Part shown: positions 1 to 8,778 of the stretch, one piece after another
Layout of the letters: each line of letters opens with the position of its first letter
Position numbering within the stretch: the stretch's first letter is position 1
Origin: Amycolatopsis mongoliensis
GTDB lineage: Bacteria > Actinomycetota > Actinomycetes > Mycobacteriales > Pseudonocardiaceae
Length of the DNA: 64,000 nucleotides
Direction: 5' to 3'
Assembly (NCBI RefSeq): GCF_030285665.1
Contig: NZ_CP127295.1
Span: 9,114,001-9,178,000 of the forward strand
Notes under the pieces: model-generated
What the model saw: only the letters and a program-made list of their open reading frames with translations
What the model was told of the DNA's origin: nothing
Database searches by the model: none
Made by a program: the position numbers and the translations under genes

Positions 1-161
1 CCGAGGGCGGGGCTTTCGGGGACGAAGTGCTCGTAGCCCGCCCCGAACGGGATCTTCAACCGGGCGTGAGAGAGTTCGGCGAAGCGGACGAGCACGGTTT
101 CGGGCATTCCGTCGGGTGCTCCCTTCAAGGTCACTTTCACGGTCGGCTCGGCAGAGCCCAT
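1..161 (-). CDS. DUF5988-like small protein, C-terminus outside the window
   Basis: Reading leftwards from an ATG at 161 gives an open frame that runs off the window edge after about 53 codons. The N-terminus (MGSAEPTVKVTLKGAPDG) and a later IPFGAGYEHF stretch resemble the short DUF5988 proteins found beside actinobacterial biosynthetic loci; that assignment is from memory of the family. It lies 31 bp downstream of the ABC permease stop on the same strand, so it may be the last gene of the exporter operon. The function of the family is unknown to me and the 3' end cannot be judged. Confidence 0.55.
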   Translation of the reverse strand, partial: MGSAEPTVKVTLKGAPDGMPETVLVRFAELSHARLKIPFGAGYEHFVPESPAL

Positions 162-192
162 GGCCTGTTTCACCTCTCCCGGGTTCGGCGCG

Positions 193-972
193 TCATCCGA
201 CGCGCCGGTGGTAGGCGCGGATCGCCAGGGGGAAGAACACTCCGAGCACGCCGGCCGACCAGGCCAGCGCACCGGTGAGCGGGCCCGCGACCGGCCCGCC
301 GCTCAGCAGGCCCCGCACGACGTCGGCGAGCAGGCTCACCGGGTTGACCCCGGACCAGGCCCGCAGCCAGCCGGGCATGGTCGCGGCCGGGACGAAGACG
401 TTGCTCGCGAACACCAGCGGCATGAACAGCGCGACGGCACTGCCCTGCACCGCGTCCCGGTCCCGCAGCACCATGCCGAGGAACACGGTGACCCAGCAGA
501 AGCACAGCCCGGCGGTCACCAGGACCGCCGTCGCGGCCAGCACTTCCAGCGGACCGGTCCGCACGCGGAACCCCAGGACCGCACCCGCTCCCAGCAGCAC
601 CGCGATCGCCACGACGTAACGGACCGCGCCGGCGAGCACCACCCCGGTCAGCGGGGCCGACCGGGCGATCGGCATGCTCCGGAACCGGTCGAACACGCCG
701 CTGCCCGCGTCGCTGTTCAGGCCGACACCGGCCGAGAGGGTGGCCATCAGCACGCTCGGCACCATCAGCCCCGGCACCAGGTCCTGCAGGTAGGCGCCCG
801 GGCTGCCGGCGATGGCACCGCCGAACAGGTACCCGAACATGACCAGGAACAGCAGTGGCTGGACGGTGACGTCGACCAGGTGCTCGGGGTTGCGGCGGAT
901 CTTGAGCACGCCTCGCCCGGCCAGGATGAGCCCGTGCCGCACGGCGTCCGCCGGACCGACCCGGCCGCTCAT
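193..972 (-). CDS. DrrB-type ABC-2 exporter permease
   Basis: A 259-aa integral membrane protein of the ABC-2 (DrrB) family, the membrane half of a two-gene drug or metabolite exporter. It has about six hydrophobic segments, beginning with VQPLLFLVMFGYLFGGAI, and an ABC-2 style stretch LVPGLMVPSVL. The ATG at 972 overlaps the stop of the ATPase gene by ATGA, so the two are translationally coupled. With the upstream ATPase it should form a homodimer-pair exporter like DrrAB. The substrate is not visible in the sequence; the flanking LuxR and AraC regulators suggest a natural product or antibiotic. Confidence 0.9.
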   Translation of the reverse strand: MSGRVGPADAVRHGLILAGRGVLKIRRNPEHLVDVTVQPLLFLVMFGYLFGGAIAGSPGAYLQDLVPGLMVPSVLMATLSAGVGLNSDAGSGVFDRFRSMPIARSAPLTGVVLAGAVRYVVAIAVLLGAGAVLGFRVRTGPLEVLAATAVLVTAGLCFCWVTVFLGMVLRDRDAVQGSAVALFMPLVFASNVFVPAATMPGWLRAWSGVNPVSLLADVVRGLLSGGPVAGPLTGALAWSAGVLGVFFPLAIRAYHRRVG

Positions 973-1958
973 CCGGCGCTCCCCTCCCGCGCCGCGGGCA
1001 CCTCCGGCTCGTCCGGTGGCCGGTCGGCCGGTTTCCCCGTCAGTGCGAGGAAGACCTCGTCCAGGCTCGGCAGCCGCAGGCCCAGTTCGGCCACGGCCAG
1101 CCCGGCCTGGTCCAGCTTCCGCACCAAGGTGGACAGCACCATCGGGTCGGCGGCCGGAGCGGTGAGCAGGCCGGAGCCGAAGTCCCGGGCCGGGGTGGTG
1201 CCGGTCAGCTTGCCGAGCACCCGCGCGGTGGCGTCCATGTCCTGGGGCAGGGCGGGCCGCACCTGGACCGTGCGGCCGCCGACCCGGTGCTTGAGCTCGT
1301 CGGGCGTGCCGTCGGCGACGACCCGGCCGGCGTCGAACACCGTGACGCGGTCGGCGAGCCGGTCGGCCTCCTCCAGGTACTGCGTGGTGAGCAGCACGGT
1401 GACGCCTTCGGCCACCAGTTCCCGCACCACCTGCCACAGTTCCCGGCGGACGTACGGGTCCAGCCCGGTGGTCGGTTCGTCGAGGCAGAGCACCCGCGGC
1501 CGGCCGATCAGGCTCGCCGCGAGGTCCAGCCGGCGACGCATGCCGCCGGAGTACGTCGCCGCGGGCCGGGCGGCGGCCTCCCCGAGCTCGAAGCGCTCGA
1601 GCAGGTCCGCCGCCCGGTCCCGCGCCGCGGGGCGGGACAGTCCCAGCAACCGGCCGAACAGCACCAGGTTCTCCGCGCCCGACAGGTCCCCGTCGACGGA
1701 CGCGTACTGGCCGGTGAGCCCGAGCAGAGAGCGAACCCGCGCCGGTTCCCGCTCCACGTCGAGGCCACCGATCCGGACCAGGCCGCGGTCCGGCCGCAGG
1801 AGCGTGGCCAGTACCCGGACCATGGTCGTCTTCCCGGCGCCGTTCGGCCCGAGCACGCCGACCACCGTGCCCGCCGGAACGGCGAAACTGACGCGGTCGA
1901 GCGCTGTGGTCCGCCCGAACCGCTTGACCAGATTCTCCACCCGGATCATCGGCGGCAC
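969..1958 (-). CDS. DrrA-type ABC transporter ATPase
   Basis: A 329-aa ATP-binding subunit that powers the adjacent permease. Walker A is GPNGAGKTTM near residue 37, the signature motif is YSGGMRRRLDLAASL and Walker B is RVLCLDEPTTGLD, followed by the QYLEEAD region. The long C-terminal part (about residues 230-329) is typical of DrrA-like subunits. Start: ATG at 1958 preceded by GGGAGG on the minus strand. It overlaps the permease by ATGA and appears to be the first gene of the operon. Its length matches the family (about 310-330 aa). Confidence 0.93.
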   Translation of the reverse strand: MPPMIRVENLVKRFGRTTALDRVSFAVPAGTVVGVLGPNGAGKTTMVRVLATLLRPDRGLVRIGGLDVEREPARVRSLLGLTGQYASVDGDLSGAENLVLFGRLLGLSRPAARDRAADLLERFELGEAAARPAATYSGGMRRRLDLAASLIGRPRVLCLDEPTTGLDPYVRRELWQVVRELVAEGVTVLLTTQYLEEADRLADRVTVFDAGRVVADGTPDELKHRVGGRTVQVRPALPQDMDATARVLGKLTGTTPARDFGSGLLTAPAADPMVLSTLVRKLDQAGLAVAELGLRLPSLDEVFLALTGKPADRPPDEPEVPAAREGSAG

Positions 1959-2127
1959 GTTTCCTCCCTGACGCGTACTCTTTTTTTCGGCCGGGACGTG
2001 CAGAGCGGAGTAATCCGTTGTGCGGAAAACCGCTCGTCCGACCCGAGATCAATGATTCCCCGCCGGTGCTGACGGAGATATCCGAAAACCGAAGTATTCT
2101 GCCAGGGCGAATGTGGGGTGAAACACG

Positions 2128-2161
2128 AAAAAAGGGTGCCGGCCGCGAGCGGCCGGCACCC
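2128..2161 (-). terminator. Rho-independent terminator of the AraC gene
   Basis: Two perfectly complementary 12-base arms (2134-2145 and 2150-2161, GGGTGCCGGCCG and its complement) enclose a four-base loop. On the minus strand they are followed at once by six Ts (2133-2128). The stem begins 32 bp after the stop of the minus-strand AraC gene, which is the normal place for its intrinsic terminator. A T-run behind a strong stem stands out in this GC-rich window. Confidence 0.88.
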
Positions 2162-2192
2162 GTCGATCATCCGCCCGGATTCCGGGCGCCCC

Positions 2193-3188
2193 TCACCGCC
2201 GGAGCGTTTCCGACGGACGTTCCCCGAACCGCTGCTGGTACCGGGCGGCGAAATGCCCCGCGTGCAGGAAGCCCCATTCCGCGGCCACCTCGGTCACCGT
2301 GACGGCGTCGGACTGCGCCGCCCGCAGCTGGTCGCGCACTCCGCGGAGCCGGATCTCCCGCAGGTACTCCATCGGGCCCATCTTGAGGTGCTTGCGGAAC
2401 CCCAGCTGCAGCGACCGCTCGGTGACATCGGCCTCCCGGGCCAGGCTCGCCGTCGTGTGCCGCCACTTCGGGTGGTTGTCGATCCACTCGAGCGCGATGC
2501 TCACCGCCCTGACCGGCACGGCAGGCACCTCCCCGTCGAGCATCCTCGTGTAGTTGCTCGAGTGCCCCATCAGCAGCGCGGTGGCCAGCGTGCGCTCGAA
2601 CATCTCCGCGACGGCCTGCTGCTCGATCAGCGATCCCGGGCGCTCGAGCTCGGTCACCAGCATCTGCAACCCCCGGAGCCAGCTCCGGCCGTTCCCCGAC
2701 CCGACGGCCATCGCGGGAGCGAACCGCAGCGGCTTCCGCAGCGGCGCACCGAGCAGGTCGCTCAGCCGGGCCTCCAGAGCGGCCCGCTCGAGCCGGACGA
2801 CCAGCTGGACGCAGTCGCCCGGCCAGCGCAGCACCACGGGTTCGGCCGGTGACAGCACGCCGGCGGTCGCGATGGTCAACCGCACCCGTTCGGCCCCACA
2901 CCGCGCCTCCCCCTCACCCGCAATCGGGATGAACACGGTGAAGAATGTTTCGGCCGGCCCGGATTCGAAACGCACCGTTCCCCCGTAACTGATGACGCTC
3001 ACCGACATGTCGCGCAACCGCACGTGATGCATTCGTGCGTCGAGCCGCGTATCACTACCGAGCACCCGCAGGGTGTGGGGCGCCAAAACGCGGCTCACCT
3101 CCTCGCGCACATGATTCGGGTCACAAGAATGGAAGAGCTCGTAACGCGCGAGCGGCAACCGCGGCGCGGAGCCCTCTTCCCTCGACAC
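2193..3188 (-). CDS. AraC family transcriptional regulator
   Basis: A 331-aa regulator. Residues about 20-200 resemble the AraC_binding_2 (cupin-like) domain; residues about 225-331 form the AraC DNA-binding domain with two helix-turn-helix units (TASLAREADVTERSLQLGFR and VTEVAAEWGFLHAGHFAARY). The GTG start at 3188 has GGAGG five bases upstream. It is transcribed alone and ends at a strong terminator. Position between the exporter and a LuxR regulator suggests it controls the local export/biosynthesis genes; the ligand is unknown. Confidence 0.9.
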   Translation of the reverse strand: MSREEGSAPRLPLARYELFHSCDPNHVREEVSRVLAPHTLRVLGSDTRLDARMHHVRLRDMSVSVISYGGTVRFESGPAETFFTVFIPIAGEGEARCGAERVRLTIATAGVLSPAEPVVLRWPGDCVQLVVRLERAALEARLSDLLGAPLRKPLRFAPAMAVGSGNGRSWLRGLQMLVTELERPGSLIEQQAVAEMFERTLATALLMGHSSNYTRMLDGEVPAVPVRAVSIALEWIDNHPKWRHTTASLAREADVTERSLQLGFRKHLKMGPMEYLREIRLRGVRDQLRAAQSDAVTVTEVAAEWGFLHAGHFAARYQQRFGERPSETLRR

Positions 3189-3469
3189 ACCGACCTCCGT
3201 CCACTATTCACTGATATTCCGAGCCGGAAGCCGCACCGTAGCGCCTTCCATGATCATTCTGGGCACGGACGGGATCGGGCGACTCCACCGGAAGGGTGAA
3301 CCCACGATTCACCCCGCTTCGCCGTCCACGGCGTGCGTTCGACCGTTCCCGGCGGGTGCTCACGAAACCGCTGCCGGGGCCCCGAATCCGGGCCCGCGCC
3401 GGCCACGAATCATGGTAGGAGGACCGCCGCTCGGACCGCATCGGTCGAAAGAACGAATATCGGCCGGGC

Positions 3470-4114
3470 TCACACGATGTCCAGGTCGCGGGCGAAAGCG
3501 GCCAGCTGGGTCCGGCTGCGCAGGTCGAGCCGGGCGAGCATCCGGGACACGTGCGTCTTGATCGTGGACTGGCTCAGCCCCAGCTCCGTCGCCACCTCCA
3601 GGTTCGAGCACCCCTGCGCGATGAGCCGGAGCACACTCAGTTCCCGTTCGGTCAACGGAATCCGCGTGCGCTCCAGCGAGCGGCGCCGCGACCGGACGCG
3701 GAACTCGTCGAGCAGTTCGCCGGCCGCCGCGGGCGCCAGCCAGCCCCCGCCGGCGGCGACCGCGCGGACCACCTCACCCCACGAGCAGGCCCCGGAGCTG
3801 TCGACGACGTAACCGCGGACCCCGGCCTTCGCGGCCGGTACTACGTCCGCCGGGTGGTAGGACTCGGCCAGCAGCACGACGGCAGGCGGCCGGCCGCCGC
3901 GCGCGATGTCCCCGGCGACCGTCAGGCCCTCGGCCTTCAGCACGGAACGGTCGAGCACGACCACCGACGGCGCGAAGTCTTCGAGCGCGGTCACGATGTC
4001 GCTCCACGTCTCCGGCGCCTGGTACCGGACCTCGATGTCCCCCTCCTCGGCGAGCTGCCGGTGGATCCGGCGGGAACGACGTGCGCAGGACAGGATCAGG
4101 AGAACGCGGATCAC
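3470..4114 (-). CDS. LuxR-type regulator with an atypical receiver domain
   Basis: A 214-aa protein with a receiver-like N-terminus (residues about 1-120) and a C-terminal LuxR/GerE DNA-binding domain (LTERELSVLRLIAQGCSNLEVATELGLSQSTIKTHVSRML). The receiver keeps an aspartate in VVVLDRS but the acidic pair normally found after the first strand is replaced by SCARRSRR, and no TLKP-type lysine is obvious. It is therefore probably an orphan regulator that is not phosphorylated normally, as seen in many antibiotic clusters. No kinase gene adjoins it. The start is GTG at 4114. Confidence 0.87.
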   Translation of the reverse strand: MIRVLLILSCARRSRRIHRQLAEEGDIEVRYQAPETWSDIVTALEDFAPSVVVLDRSVLKAEGLTVAGDIARGGRPPAVVLLAESYHPADVVPAAKAGVRGYVVDSSGACSWGEVVRAVAAGGGWLAPAAAGELLDEFRVRSRRRSLERTRIPLTERELSVLRLIAQGCSNLEVATELGLSQSTIKTHVSRMLARLDLRSRTQLAAFARDLDIV

Positions 4115-4174
4115 GGCCGGGGCGCCCCGCTTCCGTCGCCCTCACCGGGCCGGCGCCAGCCTGCGCAATGGTAC

Positions 4175-4187
4175 GGACCAATGGTCC
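4175..4187. promoter_or_regulatory. Short palindrome upstream of the LuxR-type gene
   Basis: GGACCAATGGTCC is a perfect palindrome with 6-bp arms about 60 bp upstream of the GTG start of the LuxR-type regulator. A direct AATGGT repeat overlaps it (4168-4173 and 4180-4185). It could be a regulator-binding site or part of the promoter. No -10/-35 pair can be assigned with confidence. Confidence 0.3.
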
Positions 4188-4361
4188 CGATCAAAAGCAC
4201 GTCACCTCCGGGGTCGGGTCGGCGCGGGCGCCAGGACCCGGCGCCGGCCAACGACTCCGGAAAGTAGCGCAGCGGCCACGAAGCGCACCAGCGGCACACC
4301 GTGGATCTTCATCCCGTTCGCGCACATCACCGGATCGCCACAGCCCGCTGCGCCGTCCGGT

Positions 4362-4532
4362 TCACGGCGTCCCCGGCGGACGGCGCAAGCCGGCTCCGGC
4401 ACTGGCCGACCCGGACACTTCAGCGGCGCCCGACCCGCCTTCGCTCGACATCATCGGGATGATTTCGGGGGCGAAGGGTACGAGGAGTTTTCGCCGGCCG
4501 ATCCGGGGCGGGTCCACCACGACCTCCTCCAT
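4362..4532 (-). CDS. Unrecognised small peptide, possible precursor or leader peptide
   Basis: A 56-codon frame in an otherwise empty gap between the LuxR-type gene and a two-component pair. The ATG at 4532 is one option, but GGAGGAGG lies inside the first codons and is best placed for a GTG at about 4517, giving about 51 aa. The product has a basic, hydrophobic middle (IGRRKLLVPFAPEIIPMM) then a Gly/Ser/Ala-rich tail. About 82% of codons end in G or C, lower than neighbouring genes but still coding-like. I recognise no family. A ribosomally made peptide precursor is one idea, given the exporter and regulators nearby. Confidence 0.4.
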   Translation of the reverse strand: MEEVVVDPPRIGRRKLLVPFAPEIIPMMSSEGGSGAAEVSGSASAGAGLRRPPGTP

Positions 4533-4577
4533 CCGGACCAACGGACTCGCCGCGTGATACGAGTGAAGCGGTCGAAG

Positions 4578-5249
4578 CTAGTCGTCGGCGCCGGCGAATC
4601 CCACCCGGTAGGCGAACACGACCGCTTGGACCCGGTCGCGCAGCTCCAGTTTGGTCAGGATGGAAGAAACGTAAGATTTCACAGTCTCGAAGCCGAGCCC
4701 CATCTCCTCGGCGATCTCCCGGTTGGACAGGCCACGAGCCATCAGCCGCAGCACCTCGCGCTCCTGAGGAGCCAGTACCTCCAACGCACCGCCATCCGGC
4801 TTGGCGACGGCAGGGCGGACTCGACTGGCGAATCGCCCGATGAGCCTCCGGGTCACGGCCGGGGCCAGCAGCGACTCGCCGTGGGCGACCGTGCGGACGC
4901 CGTTCACCAATTCGCTCAGCGGCGAGTCCTTGAGCAGGAACCCACTCGCCCCGGCGCGCAGGGCTTCGTAGACGTGCTCGTCGGTGTTGAAAGCCGTCAC
5001 CACAAGCACCTTCGGCGGCCGGGCGACGCCAGGCCGCGTGATCCGCCGGGTGACGTCGATGCCATCCGGTCCCGGCAGGTGGATGTCCATGACGACGACG
5101 TCCGGGCGTAGCCGTGCGACGGCGTCGACCGCGGCCGTGCCATCGGCGGCTTCCCCGACGACCTCCATGTCCGGCTGCGCGTCGAAGACCGTGACGTAGC
5201 CCGTACGGACGAGCTCATGGTCTTCGCAGATCAGCAAGCGGATGCTCAT
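4578..5249 (-). CDS. NarL/FixJ family response regulator
   Basis: A 223-aa response regulator with receiver domain (acidic pair ED near residue 9, phospho-acceptor in VVVMDIHLPGPDG, lysine in FLLKDS) and C-terminal LuxR-type HTH (LAPQEREVLRLMARGLSNREIAEEMGLGFETVKSYVSSIL). Its ATG overlaps the stop of the upstream kinase by ATGA, so it is the partner of that sensor. The final residues extend past the HTH as usual in this group. Targets are unknown. Confidence 0.94.
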   Translation of the reverse strand: MSIRLLICEDHELVRTGYVTVFDAQPDMEVVGEAADGTAAVDAVARLRPDVVVMDIHLPGPDGIDVTRRITRPGVARPPKVLVVTAFNTDEHVYEALRAGASGFLLKDSPLSELVNGVRTVAHGESLLAPAVTRRLIGRFASRVRPAVAKPDGGALEVLAPQEREVLRLMARGLSNREIAEEMGLGFETVKSYVSSILTKLELRDRVQAVVFAYRVGFAGADD

Positions 5250-6433
5250 GCGCCACCGGCGATCGGGATCACCGCGTGCAGCCTGAACCGGCCGTCCGGT
5301 TGCTCACCAGCAGTCAGCCCGCCGCCGAGCGCCGCGACCCGTTGCCGCAGCCCGGCCAGGCCGCGCCCGCCGGCGAGCTCGTGGCGGACGCCCACGGAGA
5401 TCGGCACCGGAGCCGCGGTGTTGGTCACCTCGACCTCGACCTGACAGTCCCGGTAGGAGGTGCGCACCTCGGTCGGCTGTCCGGCCGCGTACTTGACGGC
5501 GTTGGTCAAGCCCTCCTGCACCACCCGGTACACGGCCAAGGACACCTCCACGGAGAGCGCGCACACAGCGCCGGTTTCGATGAGTTCGACGGGCTGCCCG
5601 GCCGTACAGGTGCGCTCCACCAAGTCCCGCACGGTGCCCTGGACCGATGCGTGCGGCGCGGACTCACCCGTGGCCTCGAGCACGTCGAGCTGGTGCCGAA
5701 GCTCGGCCAGGGCTTGCCTGCCGGCCCCACCCATCGCCGCGAGCGCCTTGACGACCCGATCCGGCGACTCGACGAGCAACTGCGTGGCGTCGGCCTGCAC
5801 GACGATCGCGGTGACGTGGTGGGTGACCACGTCGTGCAGCTCCCGCGCGATGCGCGCCCGTTCCGCGGCAGTCGCGGCGGCCGCCGCCGACCGCCGGCGC
5901 TCGACCTCCGCCGACCGCCGGTGGCGCACGAACGTGCCCAGCACCCAGAACACCACGAAAATCAGGTAGAAGACCAGGAAGTCGGCCAACCGGTCAGGTG
6001 ATCCGACCGCGGTCAGCGCGACGCAGAGCCCGACGTGCGCGGCTGTCGCCACGGCGGCGACGGTGACCCGGCATCGCTCCAGGTGCGCGCCGGCGGAGTA
6101 CAACGCGAGGTACACGGTCACCGTGCCGAAGTGCGGCTGGTACGCGAGCGTCTCGTGGACCGCGAAGGCCGCGGCGATGATCGCCAGGCTCGCGACGGGC
6201 CGGGTTCGGCGCACGGCGAGCGGCAGCGTCTGCGCCAGCACGAGGACAAGTGAAAAAAGGTCGGGCGGTCGCCGAGGCAGGTCACCGAACTCCGCGCCCA
6301 TGGAGGCCAGCGCCGGCACGAACGCCAGGACGGTGAACACCACGGCGAGCCACCGGTCCCACACCAGGGCGTCGCAGGCCTGCCACCACGTCCGGATCGT
6401 CCCCAGCCGCCGGCGGACCCACGTTGTCGGCAT
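5246..6433 (-). CDS. NarL-type sensor histidine kinase
   Basis: A 395-aa membrane kinase. Four or five hydrophobic helices fill residues about 20-150, followed by a HisKA_3 dimerisation domain with the phospho-acceptor histidine in ARELHDVVTHHVTAI and a C-terminal HATPase with a GLAGLRQRV motif. The ATG at 6433 is preferred over a farther upstream start because TACTAG (6450-6445) lies just upstream like a -10 box, making a very short or absent leader likely. It is coupled by ATGA to the response regulator. The signal is unknown; the DesK-like layout suggests membrane-stress sensing. Confidence 0.9.
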   Translation of the reverse strand: MPTTWVRRRLGTIRTWWQACDALVWDRWLAVVFTVLAFVPALASMGAEFGDLPRRPPDLFSLVLVLAQTLPLAVRRTRPVASLAIIAAAFAVHETLAYQPHFGTVTVYLALYSAGAHLERCRVTVAAVATAAHVGLCVALTAVGSPDRLADFLVFYLIFVVFWVLGTFVRHRRSAEVERRRSAAAAATAAERARIARELHDVVTHHVTAIVVQADATQLLVESPDRVVKALAAMGGAGRQALAELRHQLDVLEATGESAPHASVQGTVRDLVERTCTAGQPVELIETGAVCALSVEVSLAVYRVVQEGLTNAVKYAAGQPTEVRTSYRDCQVEVEVTNTAAPVPISVGVRHELAGGRGLAGLRQRVAALGGGLTAGEQPDGRFRLHAVIPIAGGA

Positions 6434-6589
6434 GGCGCAGAGCCTAGTACCCCCGTGCGAGCTACACACCGATGTCCTCGGGATGGGGAATCGCGCCGAT
6501 GCCCGTTCCTTCTACCCTTCCGTCATCTCAGCGACGCCGAGGAAAGCGATTCGGTGCGCGATCAGTCCGCCAGTGAAGGGAACACCACC

Positions 6590-7495
6590 ATGACCTCCTC
6601 CGACGACACGACCGGCGCGACCGCGAGCCGCCCCGTGCCCTGGTCGCGGAGATGGCGCCTTCCGTTGCTGCTGGTGACCACGCTGATCATCATGGCGGTC
6701 GCGCAACAGCTGACCGTGACCCTGAACGATTCCGGCGCCGTCGACCTCGTGGTCGGCGTGGCCCTCGCGGCGGCGACCCTGTTCTGCTACACGCGGTTGA
6801 GCAAGCTCGTCGAACGACGACAGCAGGTGACCGAGCTCCCCCGCGACCGGGCGATGTCCGGGCTGCTGGGGGGAAGCGCCATCGGCGCGGGTGCCTTCCT
6901 GGCCACGATGCTGGTCATCCTCGTGTTCGGCGGCTGGCACGTGACAAGCGGCGATTCCTCGAAGTTCCTCGCGACACTCGGCATCATGGCCTGCGTAGCG
7001 GTCACCGAAGAGGTGGTGTTCCGCGGCGTGATCTTCCGCATCGCCGAGGAGCGCTTCGGGACCTGGCCCGCCCTGGCGGTGTCGGCGGTGCTCTTCGGCG
7101 CGGTTCACCTGGCAGGAACATCCGAAACCGGCGCGGGCACGATGCTGTGGGGCGCTACGGCGATTGTCCTGCAGGGCGGCATCATGCTCACCGCCGCCTA
7201 CATCGCCACCCGCGCCCTGTGGCTGCCGATCGGCATCCACTTCGCCTGGAACGTCGTCGAAGCGGGCTTCGGCACGGCGGTGTCGGGAAAGTCGAGCGAA
7301 TTCGGCGGTCTGGCCAGCACCACCCTGTCCGGGTCACCGGTGCTGACCGGCGGTTCCTTCGGCCCGGAAGCCGGCGTGGCCGGGATCCTGTCCTGCCTTG
7401 TCACCGCCGCGTTCCTGCTCGTCTTCGCCATCCGCACCGGGCGAATCCGGCGTCGTGGCGGACGCCCTGGCGTAGGCGTCGCAACGGCCGGATGA
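6590..7495 (+). CDS. CPBP family intramembrane protease (CAAX-type)
   Basis: A 301-aa membrane protein with about eight hydrophobic segments and the motifs of the CPBP/Rce1-like family: EEVVFRG (glutamate pair plus arginine), FGAVHL and HFAWN. These are the metal-binding and catalytic residues of prenyl-protein or bacteriocin-related intramembrane proteases. The ATG at 6590 has GAAGGG nine bases upstream. It is transcribed away from the sensor kinase at 6433, about 155 bp apart. The C-terminal Arg/Gly-rich tail is cytoplasmic. The physiological substrate is unknown. Confidence 0.9.
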   Translation: MTSSDDTTGATASRPVPWSRRWRLPLLLVTTLIIMAVAQQLTVTLNDSGAVDLVVGVALAAATLFCYTRLSKLVERRQQVTELPRDRAMSGLLGGSAIGAGAFLATMLVILVFGGWHVTSGDSSKFLATLGIMACVAVTEEVVFRGVIFRIAEERFGTWPALAVSAVLFGAVHLAGTSETGAGTMLWGATAIVLQGGIMLTAAYIATRALWLPIGIHFAWNVVEAGFGTAVSGKSSEFGGLASTTLSGSPVLTGGSFGPEAGVAGILSCLVTAAFLLVFAIRTGRIRRRGGRPGVGVATAG

Positions 7496-7774
7496 CACCG
7501 TGCGGTCACGGTGCCCGTCAGCACGCAGATGGGGCCGAGGTCCGCGGCGTTCCGCGAAGCCGGCACAGGTCCTCGGTGCGCATGCGTCCGGCCCGGTGGC
7601 TGGCGAACCTCCAGGGATCCCAGCCGGCTCCGCGCGTGTCTCTCCGGCACCGTCGCCGGTAGCAGAGGACGCATTCTTCAGCCGACGACGAGATCTCGGC
7701 GGTGACCGAGCCGTATGGCGGTCAGACCCGCGCTCGCTCCCGCGTACCCTGCCGACGATGGAGGTGAGGCCGCG

Positions 7775-8170
7775 ATGCCCTGGCCGCCGTTCTTGAAGCC
7801 GGCCCACACGATCATCAACCCGATCGCCCTCCGCCGCGCCGGACGAGCGGGCTCGCTCGCCGTTGTCATCCACCGGGGTCGCCGCAGCGGACGTACCTAC
7901 CGCACACCCGTCCGAGCGTTCCGCCGCGGCGACATCGTCGCCATCGGCGCCAACTTCGGCGCGAATTCCGACTGGGTGCAGAACATCCTGGCCGCAGGCG
8001 AGGGTGAACTCCGGCTCCGGGGCGAGCTCTGCCGACTCACCGAACCCCGGCTGCTGCGCCTGGACGAACTCCCGCCGGTCTTTCCCCGCTGGTACCGATG
8101 GGTTCTGCGCTCACTGGTGCACACCCACCAGTGCCTCGTCATGCACGCCACGAAACACCAGCAGCGATGA
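7775..8170 (+). CDS. Nitroreductase/deazaflavin-dependent (Ddn-like) protein
   Basis: A 131-aa protein of the split-barrel family that includes mycobacterial Ddn, which uses the reduced deazaflavin cofactor F420. The family pattern LAVVIHRGRRSGRTYRTPV and the GANSDWVQNILAAG segment are clear. The ATG at 7775 follows GAGGTGAGG at a good distance. It appears monocistronic. A second, divergent member lies at 39417-39875. The reaction is probably reduction of a quinone or other small molecule; the substrate cannot be read from the sequence. Confidence 0.87.
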   Translation: MPWPPFLKPAHTIINPIALRRAGRAGSLAVVIHRGRRSGRTYRTPVRAFRRGDIVAIGANFGANSDWVQNILAAGEGELRLRGELCRLTEPRLLRLDELPPVFPRWYRWVLRSLVHTHQCLVMHATKHQQR

Positions 8171-8214
8171 CGTTCTCCAGCGTCGCCTGGCTGTTGCCCG
8201 TCTGGAGGGACCAC

Positions 8215-8500
8215 GACGCTGATCGCGGCCCACGGCGTTGACGACGAACCGTGAACGTCTGTTCCGTGAAGTCGGTCTGCCCGACGCCGGTCTGCTGCGC
8301 CTCGATGTCGGCAAAGCGTTCCGTGCGGGCAGCGTGCGGGAACCGGTAGAAGTCATTGCCCAGCACGAGCCGGTTCGGACGGGCATTGCCGGGCATTCGC
8401 GATGACGCGCTTGGCCATCTTGGCCGGGTCACCGAGCGGGGACTGAGCTTCCCCCGGTTGTCCGGACACCTTGGCGTTGCCACTGCCGGGTGATCAAGAC
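8215..8500 (-). pseudogene. Remnant of a short-chain dehydrogenase C-terminus
   Basis: Two reading frames together give the usual SDR tail: PLGDPAKMAKRVIANA in one frame (about 8460-8400), then ARPNRLVLGNDFYRF and DIEAQQTGVGQTDF in another (about 8395-8255). A one- or two-base frameshift near 8395 separates them and no catalytic or Rossmann part is left. It lies in the roughly 600-bp gap between the Ddn-like gene and the esterase; the rest of that gap (8501-8778) shows nothing I can identify. Confidence 0.55.
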
Positions 8501-8778
8501 GATGACTCACACCCGACAGACTGCCTCGACCATCGCGGAGTGCCCGTGTAGTTCCGAGCCGATCAGGCGAGCGCTTCACAGCTTGCCGACACACGGTGAC
8601 CCGCGGTTCCGCAACCCCACACGTCACCACGGCGATGTCACCCGGTACTCCCCCACCGACACGCTCCTCAGCGTGGCGAACCGCGCCGGGCTCGCGCATC
8701 CGCCGGTGAGCGGGACATCCCCCGCCGCCCGGCTGGAACTCGCCCTCCGGGCGCCGGACAGCGGAGGATCGCGCGGTG

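Noticed and set aside
160..1971. A 603-codon frame antisense to the ABC exporter genes
   Set aside because: Low-complexity Arg/Pro/His sequence without any domain, opposite to the well-supported ATPase and permease.
1980..1988. T-run before the ABC ATPase gene as a terminator
   Set aside because: No stem precedes the T-run on the plus strand, and it lies upstream of a minus-strand start, where it reads as an A-run.
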